From Marisa cornuarietis (taxonomy: Eukaryota > Mollusca > Gastropoda > Architaenioglossa > Ampullariidae), in contig SMMW01000149.1 of assembly GCA_004794655.1 (NCBI GenBank), forward strand, positions 186,001-250,000: a stretch of 64,000 nucleotides of DNA, given 5' to 3'. The translations under genes were made by a program, and so were the position numbers. Shown piece after piece: positions 1-13,787 of this stretch. Every line of letters begins with the position of its first letter. The stretch's first letter is position 1. The notes under the pieces were generated by a model. The model saw only the letters and a list, made by a program, of their open reading frames with translations. It had not been told where the DNA came from and did no database searches.

Positions 1-238
1 AAAGCAACCTACCATTCAGAAGTATTAATAATTCTTAGAGGCAAAAACCCCACAGACTTCCAGCAGAATGTTTTTCCATGTATTCCAATAAAGGAAGCAG
101 ATATTTTGTAAAGTAATTATTTTCTGCACATATATTTGTTTTGCAAGGTTGTGTACAAAGAAAATAAAATGCTGGGATTCACAATGCTCTTTCTTGAGAC
201 ACAAGATGTCAGATGCTTTTTGTTTTATTTATTTTCAG

Positions 239-2195
239 ATCCTCATCATCATGATCAGTATATGAACTACTCAGACTACCTTGCTGTTCTCAACAATGAA
301 ACTATCAATCCAAAAAGTGCAGGTAGGGAAACGGGCTTGTTTTGACTTCCTGCTTTGGCACAAATTAATAAAGTATAAAACGAAAATCATTATCTCAGTT
401 TTAATTCTAGTTACACAATTAACAATTTTTTTTCACAAGGTGTAGCCACATTGTTTGCTCTTACTCTTCCTTACTCTGCACATTATTTGTGGTGGCAGTA
501 GTGGCAATTATTGTCCTTTGTTGTGTACCAGAGTTGTTTGTCTGACATCATCCTTGATTCTCCTTTGTCTACATTATTTTTGTTTTTTGGTTGATTTTTT
601 CTGAAGACTACAAGGATAACTTTCTTCGCCTAAAGAGGTTAGTCCTCATTGGAGGTCCTGATGATGGTGTCATTACTCCATGGCAGTCAAGGTCAGTGTT
701 GATCAATGTTTTTGCATACTGTTATTTTTAAAGTTCAGTGAAGTTTTTGCTCACCTTAGCCAATACCTTACAGATTCAGAAGAAATAAAGACAGCAACTT
801 GGCACTTGCCAGATGGATTGTTCCATAACAAATTGACTTCAATTCGCTTTGATTTGGAGAGGCTGCAAGAGCCAAACATTGTGGGAATCTTGAAGGCCAA
901 AATTGGAGACAAATTCACCTCACTAAACTTGGTGGATGATGATGTAGACACCCTCACTGGAAACATTAAGGAGGGGCTTCTGCTAACATCCCAGGGAGTG
1001 TTGGGTGACAAAAGACGAAGAGAAAACCCTGGGTCATGAATGATATCCTGGAACTCTGTGACCAAAGGAGGGCCTTGAAAAGAGAAAGGAATAGCAAACC
1101 CAAAGCGACTTACAAGTACAAAGAGTTGGATTGAGGGCCATTTCTGGACCATAGAGGAGGGAATGGCACAGGGTGACAGCAAAAAGGCCTATCAACTACT
1201 AAAGACTCTCACCAAGACAGGTCAACACAAACCCTGAATACAGCAATGGCCATGTTCTCACAGAAAGCACTGCTGTACTTAACTGATGGACTGAATATTG
1301 CAAAGACCTATACAACTTTCAGCTGAAGACAGACGCAAACATCCTTCAAAATAACCAAAAGAGGTAAACAGCTTTAAGTACTTAGGAGCTACCCTTTCCA
1401 AAGATGGCAGCTCCACGACAGATATTCACATCAGGACTGCAACAGCAACAGTGGCAATGGCTAGGCTGGACAGGGTCTGGTGCAGCCATAACATCAGGTT
1501 TACTACAAAGTACAATCTGTACAAGTCCCTCATATAACCGACTCTGCTTTATGGATGTGAAACATGGACTCTGCTTGTCAATAGGGAGACGAGAATCTAG
1601 GCATTTGAGAACACATGCTTGAGGAGGATGCTCCAGAACTTGTATGGGGAACATAAGACCCTTGACTTTTTCTGAAGCACAGTTGCCACACTTGTAGGGC
1701 ACCACGAGCTGCTATTTGCAACATTTAAGCAGTGTAACCTGCTCTGGTTTGGCCATGTGACCTAGTACAACATGTTGTTGAAGACTGTCCTTCAAGGTAC
1801 CTCAAGGGTGGTCAACTCCATGAAGGCCAGAGGAAGAACTGGTTTATGAATGTGAAGGAGTGGACTGGTCATCCTGTGCGGGACTCGTTCACTATAGCCC
1901 GGGGATAATTTTTCCAATGGGCATGCATTGGATGCTTTTGCAAAAAGAATAAAAAATCAGAAAATAATTTGTTAGTAGTTGTCAAAGCTTAATTTATCCT
2001 GTAATTTATGATAATTATGCATTTATGCATTATAATTTCCTAAATGTATAAATCCATAGATGTGAGTGTCTTTTTTCCTGCTTGTTGATGAAATGAGACT
2101 TTAAAAAATCTAGTGTGTGTGCTTATCAATTTGTTTGCAGCCAGTTTGGGTTCTTTGATCATAACGAGGAAGTTTGGAACATGATGCATCAGACA
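239..2195 (+). CDS. PPT2: Palmitoyl-protein thioesterase 2 (PPT2-like), partial, three internal exons
   Basis: Three exons with good splice sites and matching phases: 239-322, 607-691 and 2141-2195. They read [15 protein letters not shown], then [20 protein letters not shown] and GVITPWQS, then [16 protein letters not shown]. The [18 protein letters not shown] segment followed by FGF-D-NE is characteristic of PPT2, a lysosomal alpha/beta-hydrolase that cleaves S-acyl thioesters. This block lies in the C-terminal half of the enzyme, around the segment that carries the catalytic Asp in this family (the GPDDGVI region; assignment from family knowledge). The 5' exons, with the catalytic Ser, must lie before the window. 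The final exon, expected to carry the catalytic His, was not found downstream: after 2195 the frame only reads through a GTGAGT donor into a stop. The intron 692-2140 holds a LINE fragment. Family call confident; whether the gene is intact cannot be judged here. Confidence 0.85.
760..1935 (+). mobile_element. Degenerate non-LTR retrotransposon (endonuclease/RT) inside a PPT2 intron
   Basis: Sense-strand relic with many stops and frameshifts. 780-1045 encodes [20 protein letters not shown] and an [16 protein letters not shown] segment typical of the endonuclease-RT linker of LINEs. 1370-1600 reads [17 protein letters not shown] and [22 protein letters not shown] fragments, the C-terminal RT region. 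1610-1890 carries the terminal [16 protein letters not shown] and [11 protein letters not shown] segments. The middle of the RT is deleted. Another piece of the same general type lies reversed at 54430-54720. Confidence 0.8.
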
Positions 2196-5100
2196 GTGAG
2201 TTTAAGCATAAGCAATCTTTTCTGTGAAGAGTGCTGTCAGAAAAATAAAGATCTTTTGTGGAAGACATATTTGCATGATTCTCAGACACCATACATAACT
2301 GATCTCTGGCATCCAATAGACCAGAGTGAAGCAGTATTTTGTAACATCTGAAAATTTTACAGGGACTTCAGAAGTAAAATAGTCATATTTTAAAACATGT
2401 AGCCAGTTATGGAAAAAATCAGTTGAAATAGAATATAAAGTGAATCATTCGACACCTTTTGTTTCATTGCTTTTTATTGTTTTTGTATAGCTTCAGTGTA
2501 TGTTCACATTTTGAGAAATGTATACTGCAGTTTTTTTAAAGGAGTATTATGGAAACTAGATCATTTGGTGGTTGGAAACTTTGTGTACAGTATAAGCAAA
2601 ATTAAAGGGTAGAGTAAATATGTGTAAGTAAATGTGTAAGGAAGTAGTGGGCTAGAGAGAGAGAGAAAGGCAGATTTGTATGTAAGAAGGGTTAACTCTG
2701 CGTCATATGCAGAATAGTTCTGTAAGCTAAAATGATCTCTGTTGTCAGTGGTACAAGGATGACAGTTTTGGACTACGCACTTTGAACGAAAGAGGCAGCT
2801 TACACTTCTGTACTGTACCCAGTGTAAAACACACACATTGGCACAGGAATCTGACAGTTTACCATAAATGCATCAAACCATGGCTGCACTGAAATATGAT
2901 ACAGGACATTTAATGAAGAAAAATATTTTTGCAAGAATGTTCATTCTTGTTTCTCATTATTTTTATTGACTAAATAATTTAAGACAATGTTGTAAAGAGC
3001 TTATTAGAGCTCATTCAATCTGTTATATTTTTATTAACTGCAGAGCAAGCAATTATAGATAATGATACATTTTAATTCAACAGCGCTAAACAGAAAGTAT
3101 GTCAAAACAATCCTTTGGTTTTACCAGCTGAAGGAAACTAACCGTCAAATATAAACAGCGAGTCTTGTATCATCATGAAAAAAGAGTCTTTTGCTGTTCA
3201 AAATGAGAATAGAATTTTAAAAAAATCATTTGTTGCTGTCTGTAGGATGGTATGAATCATGGATTATATAGGGAGTTGACTTTGTCGTGAAATAGAAAGT
3301 TTTTGGTTTCAGAAGCCTTATTTTGAAAAGGTGAATATTTTTGGAAGATATATTTGTATCTACTTCTCAGATTTCAAAAATAATTTTTTCTGACCAAGTA
3401 GAAAAATATTATTTTTGTATTTTGTATGTAAGTATAATCATTTTAGGTACTCATCTTGTTTTTTTGTTTGTAGTATCATGGTCAGTGATCATACTATGCA
3501 ACGTCAAAAGTACACAATAATGTTGAAATGATTGTGAGGAGAGTCAGGGTAGTGTTTCTTGTGCGTTCTAAAGTGCCATGATAACTTAATTTGTGTACAA
3601 AAAAGAGCCAAAATAATTTTTTTGGCAGTCTGCCGACAATCTTTAAGCATCGTTGAAGGAAACATTTCCCAACACTGGGCTTAGTATTTTTATTTGAGCA
3701 TAAAAGTATAGTGAAATTGATGTGGTCATTTATTCTCATCACCTTCAATTGTGATGTGCGCTCAATGATGGCATATCAAGTATCAGCTGAATTAGACCAT
3801 ATGTGTGTGTGTTTGCATGTTCATTTAAGTTATTTAATATGTGGTAAAAAAGGAAATCAAAAGAAAGTAGAAGAACTTCATTTAAAGCCTTTTAGTAAGG
3901 TGACAACCACTGTGGGAAAATATGTCAGCTTAACTATAACATAGCAGGAATAAAACAGTCACTTTAAATTCTAATGAGTAGCAGAAGACTTTTTTTTTTT
4001 TTTTAACAAAAAATGAACAAGCACTAGTTCTGTCAGAATAATTCTGAGGGAAGTTATATAAAGTCAAGATCATGCTCATAAGTACATTTGAAAATACATC
4101 TGCGTTGTAAATTGACCAAAAATAATGGCACCTGTCAAGTTTTTAATTATAAATTACGAAACTTGATTTTTTGTGTGCTCAAAACTCTGCAGGTTCTGCC
4201 ATGGCCTTTGTATCCATCCTATGAAATTTAAGTCTGTGCATTTATTGTTGTTTATGGTCCATTATATTAAATTTTTTATCATATGTTGTAAAAAATGTGC
4301 AGTTTTTGCTGTTTTACAATAATGTTTACTATCATTTTTGCTATATAATATTTCAACTTTTAACTTTTGCCTCTTTTATATTTTTGTAACTTGGGCACTG
4401 TGTTATTTGCCACATTATTGTAGTTTTTGGTTAAATGCAAGGAACATTTATTTTGGTGATCAATGGGGTTTGACATGTTTTTATTACTGCCAACTGGATT
4501 TTATATATGCCTGTTTTTGGGTAAAACGCAAACTTTGTTCATCCATATTGTAAGTGATCACCGGTGATGTATTTTAAAAGTTTTGATGGAGTTTGCCAAC
4601 CTTACTGTCTTGTAAATCTTGAACATTGACATCCACATTGTAAATTGTTCACTGGTGGCCTTTACCATGTTTGTTTCATAGTAAAATGAGTACCATTGAT
4701 GTTCCCGACAGCTGCATCTGAAAAAAGCTGTCAATTTTTAATAGGGTGCTTTTGAAAAGTCTTGACCTCAATTTTTTTTAAAAATATTTTGTAATTGTAG
4801 CTGAGGTGGAGGCGGATGCAAGGTGGCAGTGAGCAGACAAAGCCGCACACATTGTTATTTTTACTTTGGCTAGTGTCACATCTTGCTATGGCCGGTCCCA
4901 GACTTTATGCACCTCCCGTTTCTCTCTTTGTGTGTTTGTCATGTTGCGCTAAACTGCCTAATCATACGACATACTTAAGGCACAAATCCATACCTCTTGT
5001 GTGATCAGCATTAGCACTGCCTTTCACTTTCATAGATCTGTATTCTACAGAATGTCAATATGCCGACACTTGATCATTCTGTTATTGAATATTTATATGA

Positions 5101-6050
5101 GTATAATTGATTTGATTTGCACTCTAAAAGTTCATGTGAAAACCTTCAATGTCTTAATGGAATAGCGCGGGACCTTGATATATTTGTGTTGACCGAATTA
5201 ATTACTGAGTAGTAGGTAGGAAGATTGTTATCATGCATTTTAAATTTTGTCAATCAAGACAGTATTTTTTTCCATAGTAGTTTGCTTTTTTCCTATCATT
5301 TTTACAATTTGTGCCATAGTTATTGTTTGACAAATGTTGTCTTCAGTGCATATTTGCTAGTAAGCCAGAAAATGAAATTATAAACTAACAAAATATTTTT
5401 CAGTCCTTTTCACACAGAACAAAGTGCTCAGAATGTGCCATGAAGAAAACATGTTAAAGAGGAAGGTTAAAATATATTCCATATCCACTAAAATAATTTT
5501 TAAAAAGTAATTTTTGAATGGGATACTGTGTAGTAATTGCTAATTAATTCTATAACAATAGATGGTTTGATTCCCCTTTGGTTTGGGTTGAATATACTTT
5601 GGTTTAGTAACTATGGACCTTATTCACACAGAGCTCTTCAGTCTTTTCAAAATAAGGCCTCACATGCCTCATCGTTACGAAGAAGAATGCCCGGAAGCCT
5701 CACAACAAAAGTAAAATTGTGCAGGCACGGCTGTGTTCTGTTCTGCACAAATGATGACAGACATGATATGGTGGTTATACTCATTTCTTTTGTTCATAAG
5801 TGATGAAAAACACTTTGCTTCGAACTTTTAATATTTCTGGAGACAATGACACGCTTTCAACTATGCATTGGTTGTATGGTAGGTCTTTTGAAAACTTTTT
5901 AATTGAAGTCAGTTTAAAAGAACTAAAACGACAATACACACAGGTATAGTTGACTAAATGTACAAGAATAATAATTCAAATAAAGTTATAAAAGTAGTTG
6001 TAATAAATGGATGTTGTGCATGTGACATATGACAAAGTAGGCCTATGAGT
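2196..6050. other. AT-rich non-coding stretch, no gene seen
   Basis: Strongly AT-rich DNA with homopolymer runs (for example T around 3990) and no reading frame that looks coding on either strand. If PPT2 has further exons, one may lie here, but I could not find its expected C-terminal motif. The short open frames are random. Confidence 0.5.
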
Positions 6051-6059
6051 GTATTTATT

Positions 6060-6910
6060 GTCTGCTGACATGACCCTTGATAAACATGTTACAACTGTCT
6101 GTCGGTCTGCCTATTATGAGCTCCGTAAGATCAGTGCCATCTGTCACTCTCTCTACACGCGCTACCAACACTCATAACTATGCGTTTGTTCTTTCTTGAC
6201 TTGACTACTGCAACTCCTTGCTGGCAGGCTGCCCCTCATCCCTCATTCAGAGACTCCAGAAAGTACAGAACTCCGCTGCGCGTCTGGTTCTTAGAGCAAG
6301 GAAACGGGACCATGCTACTCCTCTCCTTCGTTTTCTACCTTGGCTACCCATCCGTTCTCGCATCCAGTACAAACTGACTGTGCTGTGTTTTAACTTCTTT
6401 GCAGGCTCCTGTCCTGACTATTTCTCTGAACTTCTTTTCCCTTACATTCCGGCCAGACAACTACACTTTTCGTCTGATGACCTATCCTAACTGTTCCTGT
6501 CACCAGAACAACAACATATGGTCAGGGGTTCTTAAGCTACTGTGCAGCAAAACAATGGAACTTTCTCCCTTTTCAAATCCGCCACCTTCCTACAATTGAA
6601 TCCTTCAAATCTGCACCGAAAACGCACCTCTTCCTTGAGCATCACTCCTAACACAGTCCACACAATGCTCGTCCTTCTTACCCTCCCCCCTCCCGCTCTT
6701 GCTACTTTTCCACCTATTTTCCTCTGCAGAATCACTCTATTCTCTGTTCCTGTTACTTGCTGCCTTTTGTGTTCTCTTTGTTTTCTGTTTGTCGTCAGTA
6801 CTGTTGTTTTTTCTTTGTAATGTAATGCACATCTCATCCCTGTTCTAAGCGCTAAGAGCTTGCTCTGTCTGAGTGTTAATATGCGCTATAAAAATATTCA
6901 TTTATTATTA
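6060..6910 (+). mobile_element. LINE 3' end (CR1/L2-type RT C-terminus), degenerate
   Basis: Reads in shifting frames as YYELRKISAICHSL, then LLAGCPSSLIQRLQKVQNSA, ARLVLRARKRDHATPLL and FLPWLPIRSRIQYKL, the classic C-terminal part of a CR1/L2-like reverse transcriptase ORF. The tail follows: the 'aagagcttgctctgtctgagtgttaatatgcgctataaaaat' type end and a (TTA)n tract at 6900. Relatives of this 3' end occur reversed at 10685-10915, 35410-36135, 47515-48288 and 53260-53590. Confidence 0.85.
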
Positions 6911-8375
6911 TTTGTTGACATTTACACATGATGGCGGACTTGCAGAGAGTAAACAGCAAATCCAAATATATTGTTACATGTCTCTTTCTGAGAACTACCT
7001 TGAGAAACATTTGTTTCATCATTTGTGAATAGATTTTCAGACCAAAGTGCAGACTCCTAGTTTGAAAAATTTTAAAGCATGACATATTTGCACTACAGAA
7101 GTGCCACCACCCATTAAAGGCAAAAAACCCCCCAGAAAACCCTTTTGGTACTCGTCACATTTGCTATTTCTTTATACACATGATCCCAGGGGACGAAGTC
7201 ATAATAAAAAAGGAATTTACAACCATTTTTCTAAATCCTCTAACTGCAGTGTATCAATAATTTAATTTTTCATGGTGATCTGGGGCATCAAACCTGGTTC
7301 TGGAGACTGGTGGAGTCATTGTAAAATACCCTGGCATAGTTTTTATTTCTTGCAAAAAGAACATCCTTCATCTGTTTTTTTTTCTATGAATGTTCCAACC
7401 AATATATTCCAACTTTCACATTTATTTACATGTTAAAAGTTTAAAAACATCTCTTACAATAATAATTTACTGGCATGTAATATAACATTTTATCAGCTGA
7501 GTATGATTGCCACTGGTTATATAATGGTCATATTTTTTTGTATCTTTCTACATATAGCTTCAGTAAGAATACATGAATGTTAGGTATAGATGCTCCTAAT
7601 CTATATCTGCATATGATAAATTTTGTCATAACTATAAGGTCAAATAAAAGTAATGATATTTTGACTGTAGAAGGATCTCTGTTTTTTCTTTTGCTATTGG
7701 TATTTCAAATTTCTTACATTGGCTGGAATTTATGGAATGCATCATGTAAGCCAGCAATGTTTTTGTACTAGTGTACGTGTTCCATTTAAATGTCTGCAGG
7801 CAACTATTAAGTCACACATAATCAAAGTTTCTCAATCGAAGGTTTGAGGAAAAATTATATTTAAGTGAACTAAAAACCATGAACATAAGAGATATGAACG
7901 TACACACTGAATAATAATTACACAAGTATACAGGGTGAGGTAAATTATTCAAGTTGTTGACAGAATCTAAGTACCGTGTGTTAAAAGATCTCAGCAAAAC
8001 TGAAAAATAGCCCTAACATATATGATAATTTTTTGCTTCACTCTTTCAAAATGTTTAAAAAAATGATATAAGTATGAGCACATTACCCTCCAAAAACAGT
8101 TTATTGCCATTATGCTACAAATTCTAAAGCGTCAGTGTCAAAAAAAAAAACAATTTTAATATTTTGCAAGTGAAACAAAAATGTACTATCAGCCTAGTGG
8201 TTTTTTTTTTCAAGTGTTCATGATTCTTCGGTAATTGTAAATGTCAGAAAGTACCGTGGAGTGGATTCCAAATCCACTATCAACTATCACGGACCGTTTG
8301 ATACATAGATTAGTCTCGGTAGCCATTACACCGGCACATGATCGAGGTCTCATTATTGTTTCTAGATGTCGCTTG
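6911..8375. other. Non-coding stretch, no gene seen
   Basis: AT-rich, with homopolymer A/T runs and only random short frames. No repeat with recognisable ends was identified. Confidence 0.5.
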
Positions 8376-8384
8376 GTTGGTTTA

Positions 8385-8605
8385 TTTAGTAGGATAGTGC
8401 TTCCTAAGTGATCACACTATAGGGGGGAGGGGTAAGAGGGAGGAAACCGGAGTACCTAAAGAAAACTCCTGACACCCATCCCTGCGGACAGGTGTCATGT
8501 ACTGTAAAAGTGTCCCGAGATGAAATCTGAACCCTGAGTTTCTCCCAGCAGTGTTGACAAGCTAGTGTTTTAACCACTACACTACCGTGCTCCCCCTATG
8601 GCGCT
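8385..8605 (-). mobile_element. tRNA-derived SINE (antisense)
   Basis: On the minus strand the element starts near 8600 with a tRNA-like head: an A-box-like GTGTAGTGGTTAAAACAC and a B-box-like GGTTCAGATTTC, about 35 bases apart. The body contains TACTCCGGTTTCCTCCC, a core also seen in more degraded form in the SINE at 58092-58305. The head is diverged and not a functional tRNA gene. Confidence 0.75.
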
Positions 8606-9760
8606 TGCATGGATAAAGTCCGTAAAGTCAACGTGCGAATTTGTGTGCTTGTGTATTTGTATTAATCCACACACACATATCCACACGCCAGATGTATTCC
8701 ACAGATGCAATTACTAATAAGTACATGTACATTTTTATCGAACTTCAAACTACAGAAATAAAGTGACTGTAACCAGTACTGTATAAAGCATAAAAAACCC
8801 GAAAATCAAAGATGACTATTTCATGTGAAAAATGTTTTCCCACCCACCTTTCCATGATCCACTGCCCCATTTTTGACCGCTTGACTAATTTAAAAGCAAA
8901 ATAAATGTAAATCTCAACAGGTGTGGCCTAATTTAACAGATAAATCTGGGAGATTAAAAACAAATTATCATGCCAGTCCACCTATAATAAAAATTTAGTA
9001 CAGTATCACAGTAGTACGTACGTCAGTATCAATCAGTAAAGTGAACAACAACAGCAGATGGGGCACATCTTCGCATACTCTTTTATTGCCTGTCTTAATT
9101 GCTTGCATTTTTATATGCAAGATGTTTATTTTGTTGCCTCACGAGTTCTGATTATAATGGTTTTGATTAAAAAAAAATTAATGTTATTTGATCGGCTCTA
9201 CTGCAAAACTACTGTGAGCCCACTTTCATGTATGTGTGACGTTATGAAGCTTATATTTTTATTACTAAATACTTTACCCGGGCTCATGCTCGCGCTTCCA
9301 TTTGTTTGGAACTAGATGCATGGCTCCTCATCTCAGAACGAATTAAATGTTCAGGACAGACTGTCAACTAAATCAACCTTCAGCGCCTGTGCTTTTTGTG
9401 TTGTAGCCATCCTGACAGCAAGGAGCGTACATAAGCATGAAATACATATTAATCCATATTTTTCGCACGTCTTTCGCTCACCTAATTATTAAAAGGTCCC
9501 TAAGGAGGTAATAGACGAGGTAAATAAAGGTGATAGAAAGGCGAAAGGAGGGAGACCTAGTTACGGCTTCTAACGTCACACCACGTGATGTTCTCTGTAT
9601 TAACCGTTGGTTTAGTTAGTATAACAGTTCAACACAGATGAAACTAGCCTTCTAAAGGGATAAAATCGACATCTTCCTTCCAATCTGTTTTGCTTTTCTC
9701 GCCATGAGATGGCATTTGCTACCCTCATAATAATAATAATGAAGTTAATTTGTACAGCGC
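8606..9760. other. Non-coding stretch, no gene seen
   Basis: No supported gene. The sequence is AT-rich. A short (AAT)n tract at about 9730, next to GTACAGCGC, looks like another LINE/SINE tail. Confidence 0.4.
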
Positions 9761-9768
9761 TTTTGTAC

Positions 9769-9915
9769 AGTAAGTTTCAGTCTTCTTATCATTATTTACC
9801 CTCACTCCCTTCCCGCCAGCACCGGACTTTCCTTTGAAGTTGATCTAGGCAAAGCAAGGATCGGATCAGTATATGCAATGTCTTGAATTTCAAGTGTAGG
9901 CCAGTAAAAAGAACC
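9769..9915 (+). repeat. Dispersed repeat, inverted partner of 34417-34563
   Basis: About 147 bases, including AGCACCGGACTTTCCTTTGA and TTGAATTTCAAGTGTAGGCC, recur almost unchanged as the reverse complement at 34417-34563. There it abuts a LINE-like tail, so this is an interspersed element rather than part of a gene. Confidence 0.75.
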
Positions 9916-10337
9916 CAGCTCTGATCTGGCTACTGGAGTTTGGGCCTTAATTGGTCATCATCCGTGGGATCAGTCAAAGGTTTCAGTCAAGAGCGTGCAG
10001 AGGCGGTCTACTCGCTAGTCAGGTGATCGTACACTGAAACAGAGATGCCCATACTCACGTTTTATCCATCCTCGTCCTCATTTAGCATTCCACTACCCAC
10101 CAAACGAGGATAATATAATACACTGCTCGATCGTCAGTCATCACCGTCAAACTGGCATATGGTTCGGCAACGTCGCAAGGACCCTACTGAAGACGGTCAT
10201 TTATGGATAAGCAGAGGGAGGGCATCGTCGGTATAAAAAAAAAAAAGAGACGAAAAAAGAAAAACAAAAAAATGGCGAGTGTGAAAGAATAAACAAGTCA
10301 CCAAATGAGAGACCTGTTGAACACAGCACAGGATTGT

Positions 10338-10407
10338 CCCCAGTGGTAAGACCGCTCCGTTGCTGCGTTTCACCGGCTCCTCCCCTCTATGACAGGTACC
10401 ACTGGGG
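10338..10407. repeat. Perfect 11-bp inverted repeat (hairpin)
   Basis: CCCCAGTGGTA at 10338-10348 and its exact complement TACCACTGGGG at 10397-10407, separated by 48 bases. It sits in GC-richer DNA than its neighbours. It could be part of a decayed transposon; no function is evident. Confidence 0.4.
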
Positions 10408-10684
10408 CGACCCCATGGGTGGACCGGGTGGTGCCAGTTAAGAGAGTGGCGATGATGTTGATTCAACACCCATTCGTTCTTTCATTTTATTGTAGTCTCT
10501 GCATCTCTCGCATCCAAACCGACAGTCCGTTAAAGGCCCTTCTTAACAGGACAAAATTTGGACAAATGTGTGACCAGGTTTCGCTAAGTTTTTACACAAA
10601 AGTTACGTAACCATCAAACTTTCATCTTTATGGTTAAAAAGCGCCTCTGCAAGCGTCTGGCGGTGAAGAGGCTGGTGCCAAGGT

Positions 10685-10915
10685 TTCCTATGACATATTT
10701 ATTATTATTTTATTATTAAAGGTTATTTTTATAGCGCCATATCCCAGCCCTAAGAGCAGGCTCATGGCGCTTTACAAATGATACAAATGATACTAATTAT
10801 AACAACAATAATCATGATAGGGAGAAATTGAAGAAACCAACCAAGACGACGGGAAAGAAAAAGGGATAACGCATAGAAACGGGAATAATAATAATAATAA
10901 TAATACAAAATTGTA
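10685..10915 (-). mobile_element. LINE 3' tail, antisense
   Basis: On the minus strand it ends with the same kind of tail as the 6.9 kb LINE: AAGCGCCATGAGCCTGCTCT, TATAAAAATAACC, then (TAA)n. Truncated; no coding part is recognised. Confidence 0.6.
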
Positions 10916-12423
10916 GTGCTATCTGATAAATAACTTCAAGAATACGGTACTTCATTATCCAACGAGTCTATGAAATTAAAATAACTGCATAAATTGTTTT
11001 TAAATAGGTCCTGGCGACAGAAGAAAACTGGAGACCAGATTTGTCTGAGGAGACTGGCCACACGTTTCACCGCCGAAGATTTAGAGTTTAGATCTGCAAT
11101 TGCTTGTCATCGGAGAAGTCATCAGAAAGAACAGATGAAGAATGCTGAGGACAAACCTCCACATGTCAAACAAAATGTAGACAGTTTTGCTGCCTCGAGT
11201 CATTAAAAAGTTTAGCCACAATGAACATGTTTCATCTCGCTGTCGACGTGCACAAAATTAACAAGAAACTGGACTGAGAAGAATTTAAATGGCGTCGTGG
11301 AAGAAAAGACTGTTAGTCAATGGATCAACAGAAGCCGTAGAAGTGAAACAAAATGTCACAATCGAGAAACACAGTCCAGCACATCACTAGGATGACGACA
11401 GGTCAAACAATGGACTCGAAAATAAAAATCAGCTTATACAAATAAAAAAATCCAAAGAAATCCGGAGAGCTAGACCCCCTCAAGCCGGTAAGGCGAAGGG
11501 ACATCTTCGTCAAAGACGTGCGTCGACTACGAAAGAGAGTTCCAAACGATGTAAAGGAAACTTGCCTAGGGGCTTTGAAAACAGAAGAAGTTTTACTTAG
11601 GAAGTCTGGAAACTTCAGAGTTTATATCGAAACCTGATCGCGTGAGAGATTTTGTAATAGACAAATAGTTGCTGATATTTCGTTATTATAAAATGTCGGT
11701 GACATGTATGACAACGTGGTAGTCATAATTAAAACCGTTTCCCGACACTAAAGATAAGGATCACGACTCTGTTAACTCATGTGCGTTGATGGATTAAGTG
11801 CGACTTGTTTTTTAAACCTCTCTTTCCTCAGTAATTTTCTCTGGGAGCTTGTAAACTCTAACAGTTTTGACTTGGGGTGGGGGATGGTAAGAAAACTCGT
11901 CGCACGGGGAGTGGATGGGGAACTCTACAGAAGAAATGTACGGCAATCAAGAGAAAGAAAAGAAAAACGAAAGCATCAAGCATTACGAGGACTAGGTACA
12001 AACAAAGTGAAGAGCTACCAAGGAGGACTGGTGACGTGCAACAGGGACTGTGGAGAGATTTGCCATGATTAGTGTAGAGTCTGTGTTTTTGTTCGTTTGT
12101 TTGATTGCTTTAAAAAAAAAACTATTTACACTTTGATTTTACGAAGATTGTTTCTTTATAAGGTACATCACTGGAAAACTGGAGAACAACAAACTTAAAA
12201 AAAATAATAAAAACATCGTTACGGTTTTGCGATGCCTCATTAATTAGAGTGAGAAGTATGGCGACTAATTCAAAACATGGGCCGTATGCGTGCGAAACCG
12301 AGCAGCTGGAGGAAAAGGGACGAAGAATGAGTGCAGTTTAGGGGAACGGGTGGAGGGGAAGGAGGTAGCGGGGAGTGTTTGTGCAAACAGGTCGTCAGTT
12401 GGCAGGTACAGTATCCACTCTCA

Positions 12424-12468
<45 letters not shown>

Positions 12469-13732
12469 TTATAAGACTATCCTTTTCTAAGAGTTCATGG
12501 CCATGTTGTTGACAATATATTTCAGATTAGATAAAATGACAGCAAAATAAAATGGAAATGCTGCCCTTTGCACCCCCAACTTCTATTTTCAACCAAGCCC
12601 CTTTATCAAACAGCCTACGGGTTAGAGCTTAAGCTTTTATATGGCACCCATGTTCTTCAAAGGTCTTACAGCAACATTACCTTAGTAGCACTGTGTCAAG
12701 TTTTAAGAGGATCACCCTGCCTTAATCACGAAACGAAGCCGGAAATTCTGGCGATGCCGTTAATATATTATATAAATAAGTAATGAACTTATAACATTAT
12801 ATTTTTAAAGTGGATTTACATAAATTCTAACGTTACTGAAGACCACAATCAACGGGAGAGGTTGATGAACCGTCGTCCAATGAAGAACGAGAATCTACCT
12901 TTGTGACGTCAGAGAAAAATGAGGTTTTGACCTTTTTCCAAAACTATTTTCTCTTAATATTTTGGGAATGGGTATCTTTTAATGAGTTATAACCACTCAT
13001 CTGAAAATAAGTTGGCACTCGAGTTTGTCTTTAAGCAATTTTTTCATCACGGGTTTAAATACGCCCAGAACTTTAACTGAAATATATTGTAAAAAAAAAA
13101 AATGAACCGGGTTTAAGAGAATCTTTCAGTAAACAAACTTTGGGGGGAAAGTACGAGACTAACTTCCTGTCGTCTGCCTACAGTCGAGCGTCTTTTTACA
13201 ACTCCCTTTCGCCGCCCTCGCTGGCATTCCTGGCGTCCTAGGCGGAAGGTAAGGAGACACCTTCGTGCTGTGGTAGCATCGTCCTAGTGACACGAGAATC
13301 CGACTTTGGTGCTGCACCAACTGACTTTGAAAACGTGACACAATCATACGCTGGCGATTTTTTCGTGACAGTTATTTGTGACAATTTTATTCACTGAAAG
13401 AAGATTACAATGGGAGCTCAAAAAGTGGAAGTGGCATGAAAGAAGTAAGTCATACGTAAAAAACAAAACAAAACAAAAACACGTCCTTGTGCCTGTGTTT
13501 GTGTCTTTAATGTGCTTGGGAATATGAACATATGATCTTATCAACGAGCAAGGAAAGGTAACGATCGTTGTGATTTCGGATGGGTGGAACATCCTTTACA
13601 AAAAAATATGATATAAATTAATAAAGAAAATTCACGGATTTCAGGAAATAAGGTGCCTATGACCACCAGGCACAACAACAAATACTAATTATGATATACC
13701 GTCTTTCTTTTTTATTGTAAAGGATGTGATGG

Positions 13733-13787
<55 letters not shown>

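Noticed and set aside
751..1182. 143-residue minus-strand frame
   Set aside because: Opposite strand of a LINE fragment whose plus-strand translation matches RT families.
10994..11206. Possible exon after a TTTTTAAATAG acceptor
   Set aside because: Moderately coding-like composition, but no recognised family, no second exon and no paralogue in the window.
11779..12072. 97-residue plus-strand frame rich in Arg/Lys
   Set aside because: No homologous motif, no clear splice sites and low-complexity composition; cannot be supported as a gene.
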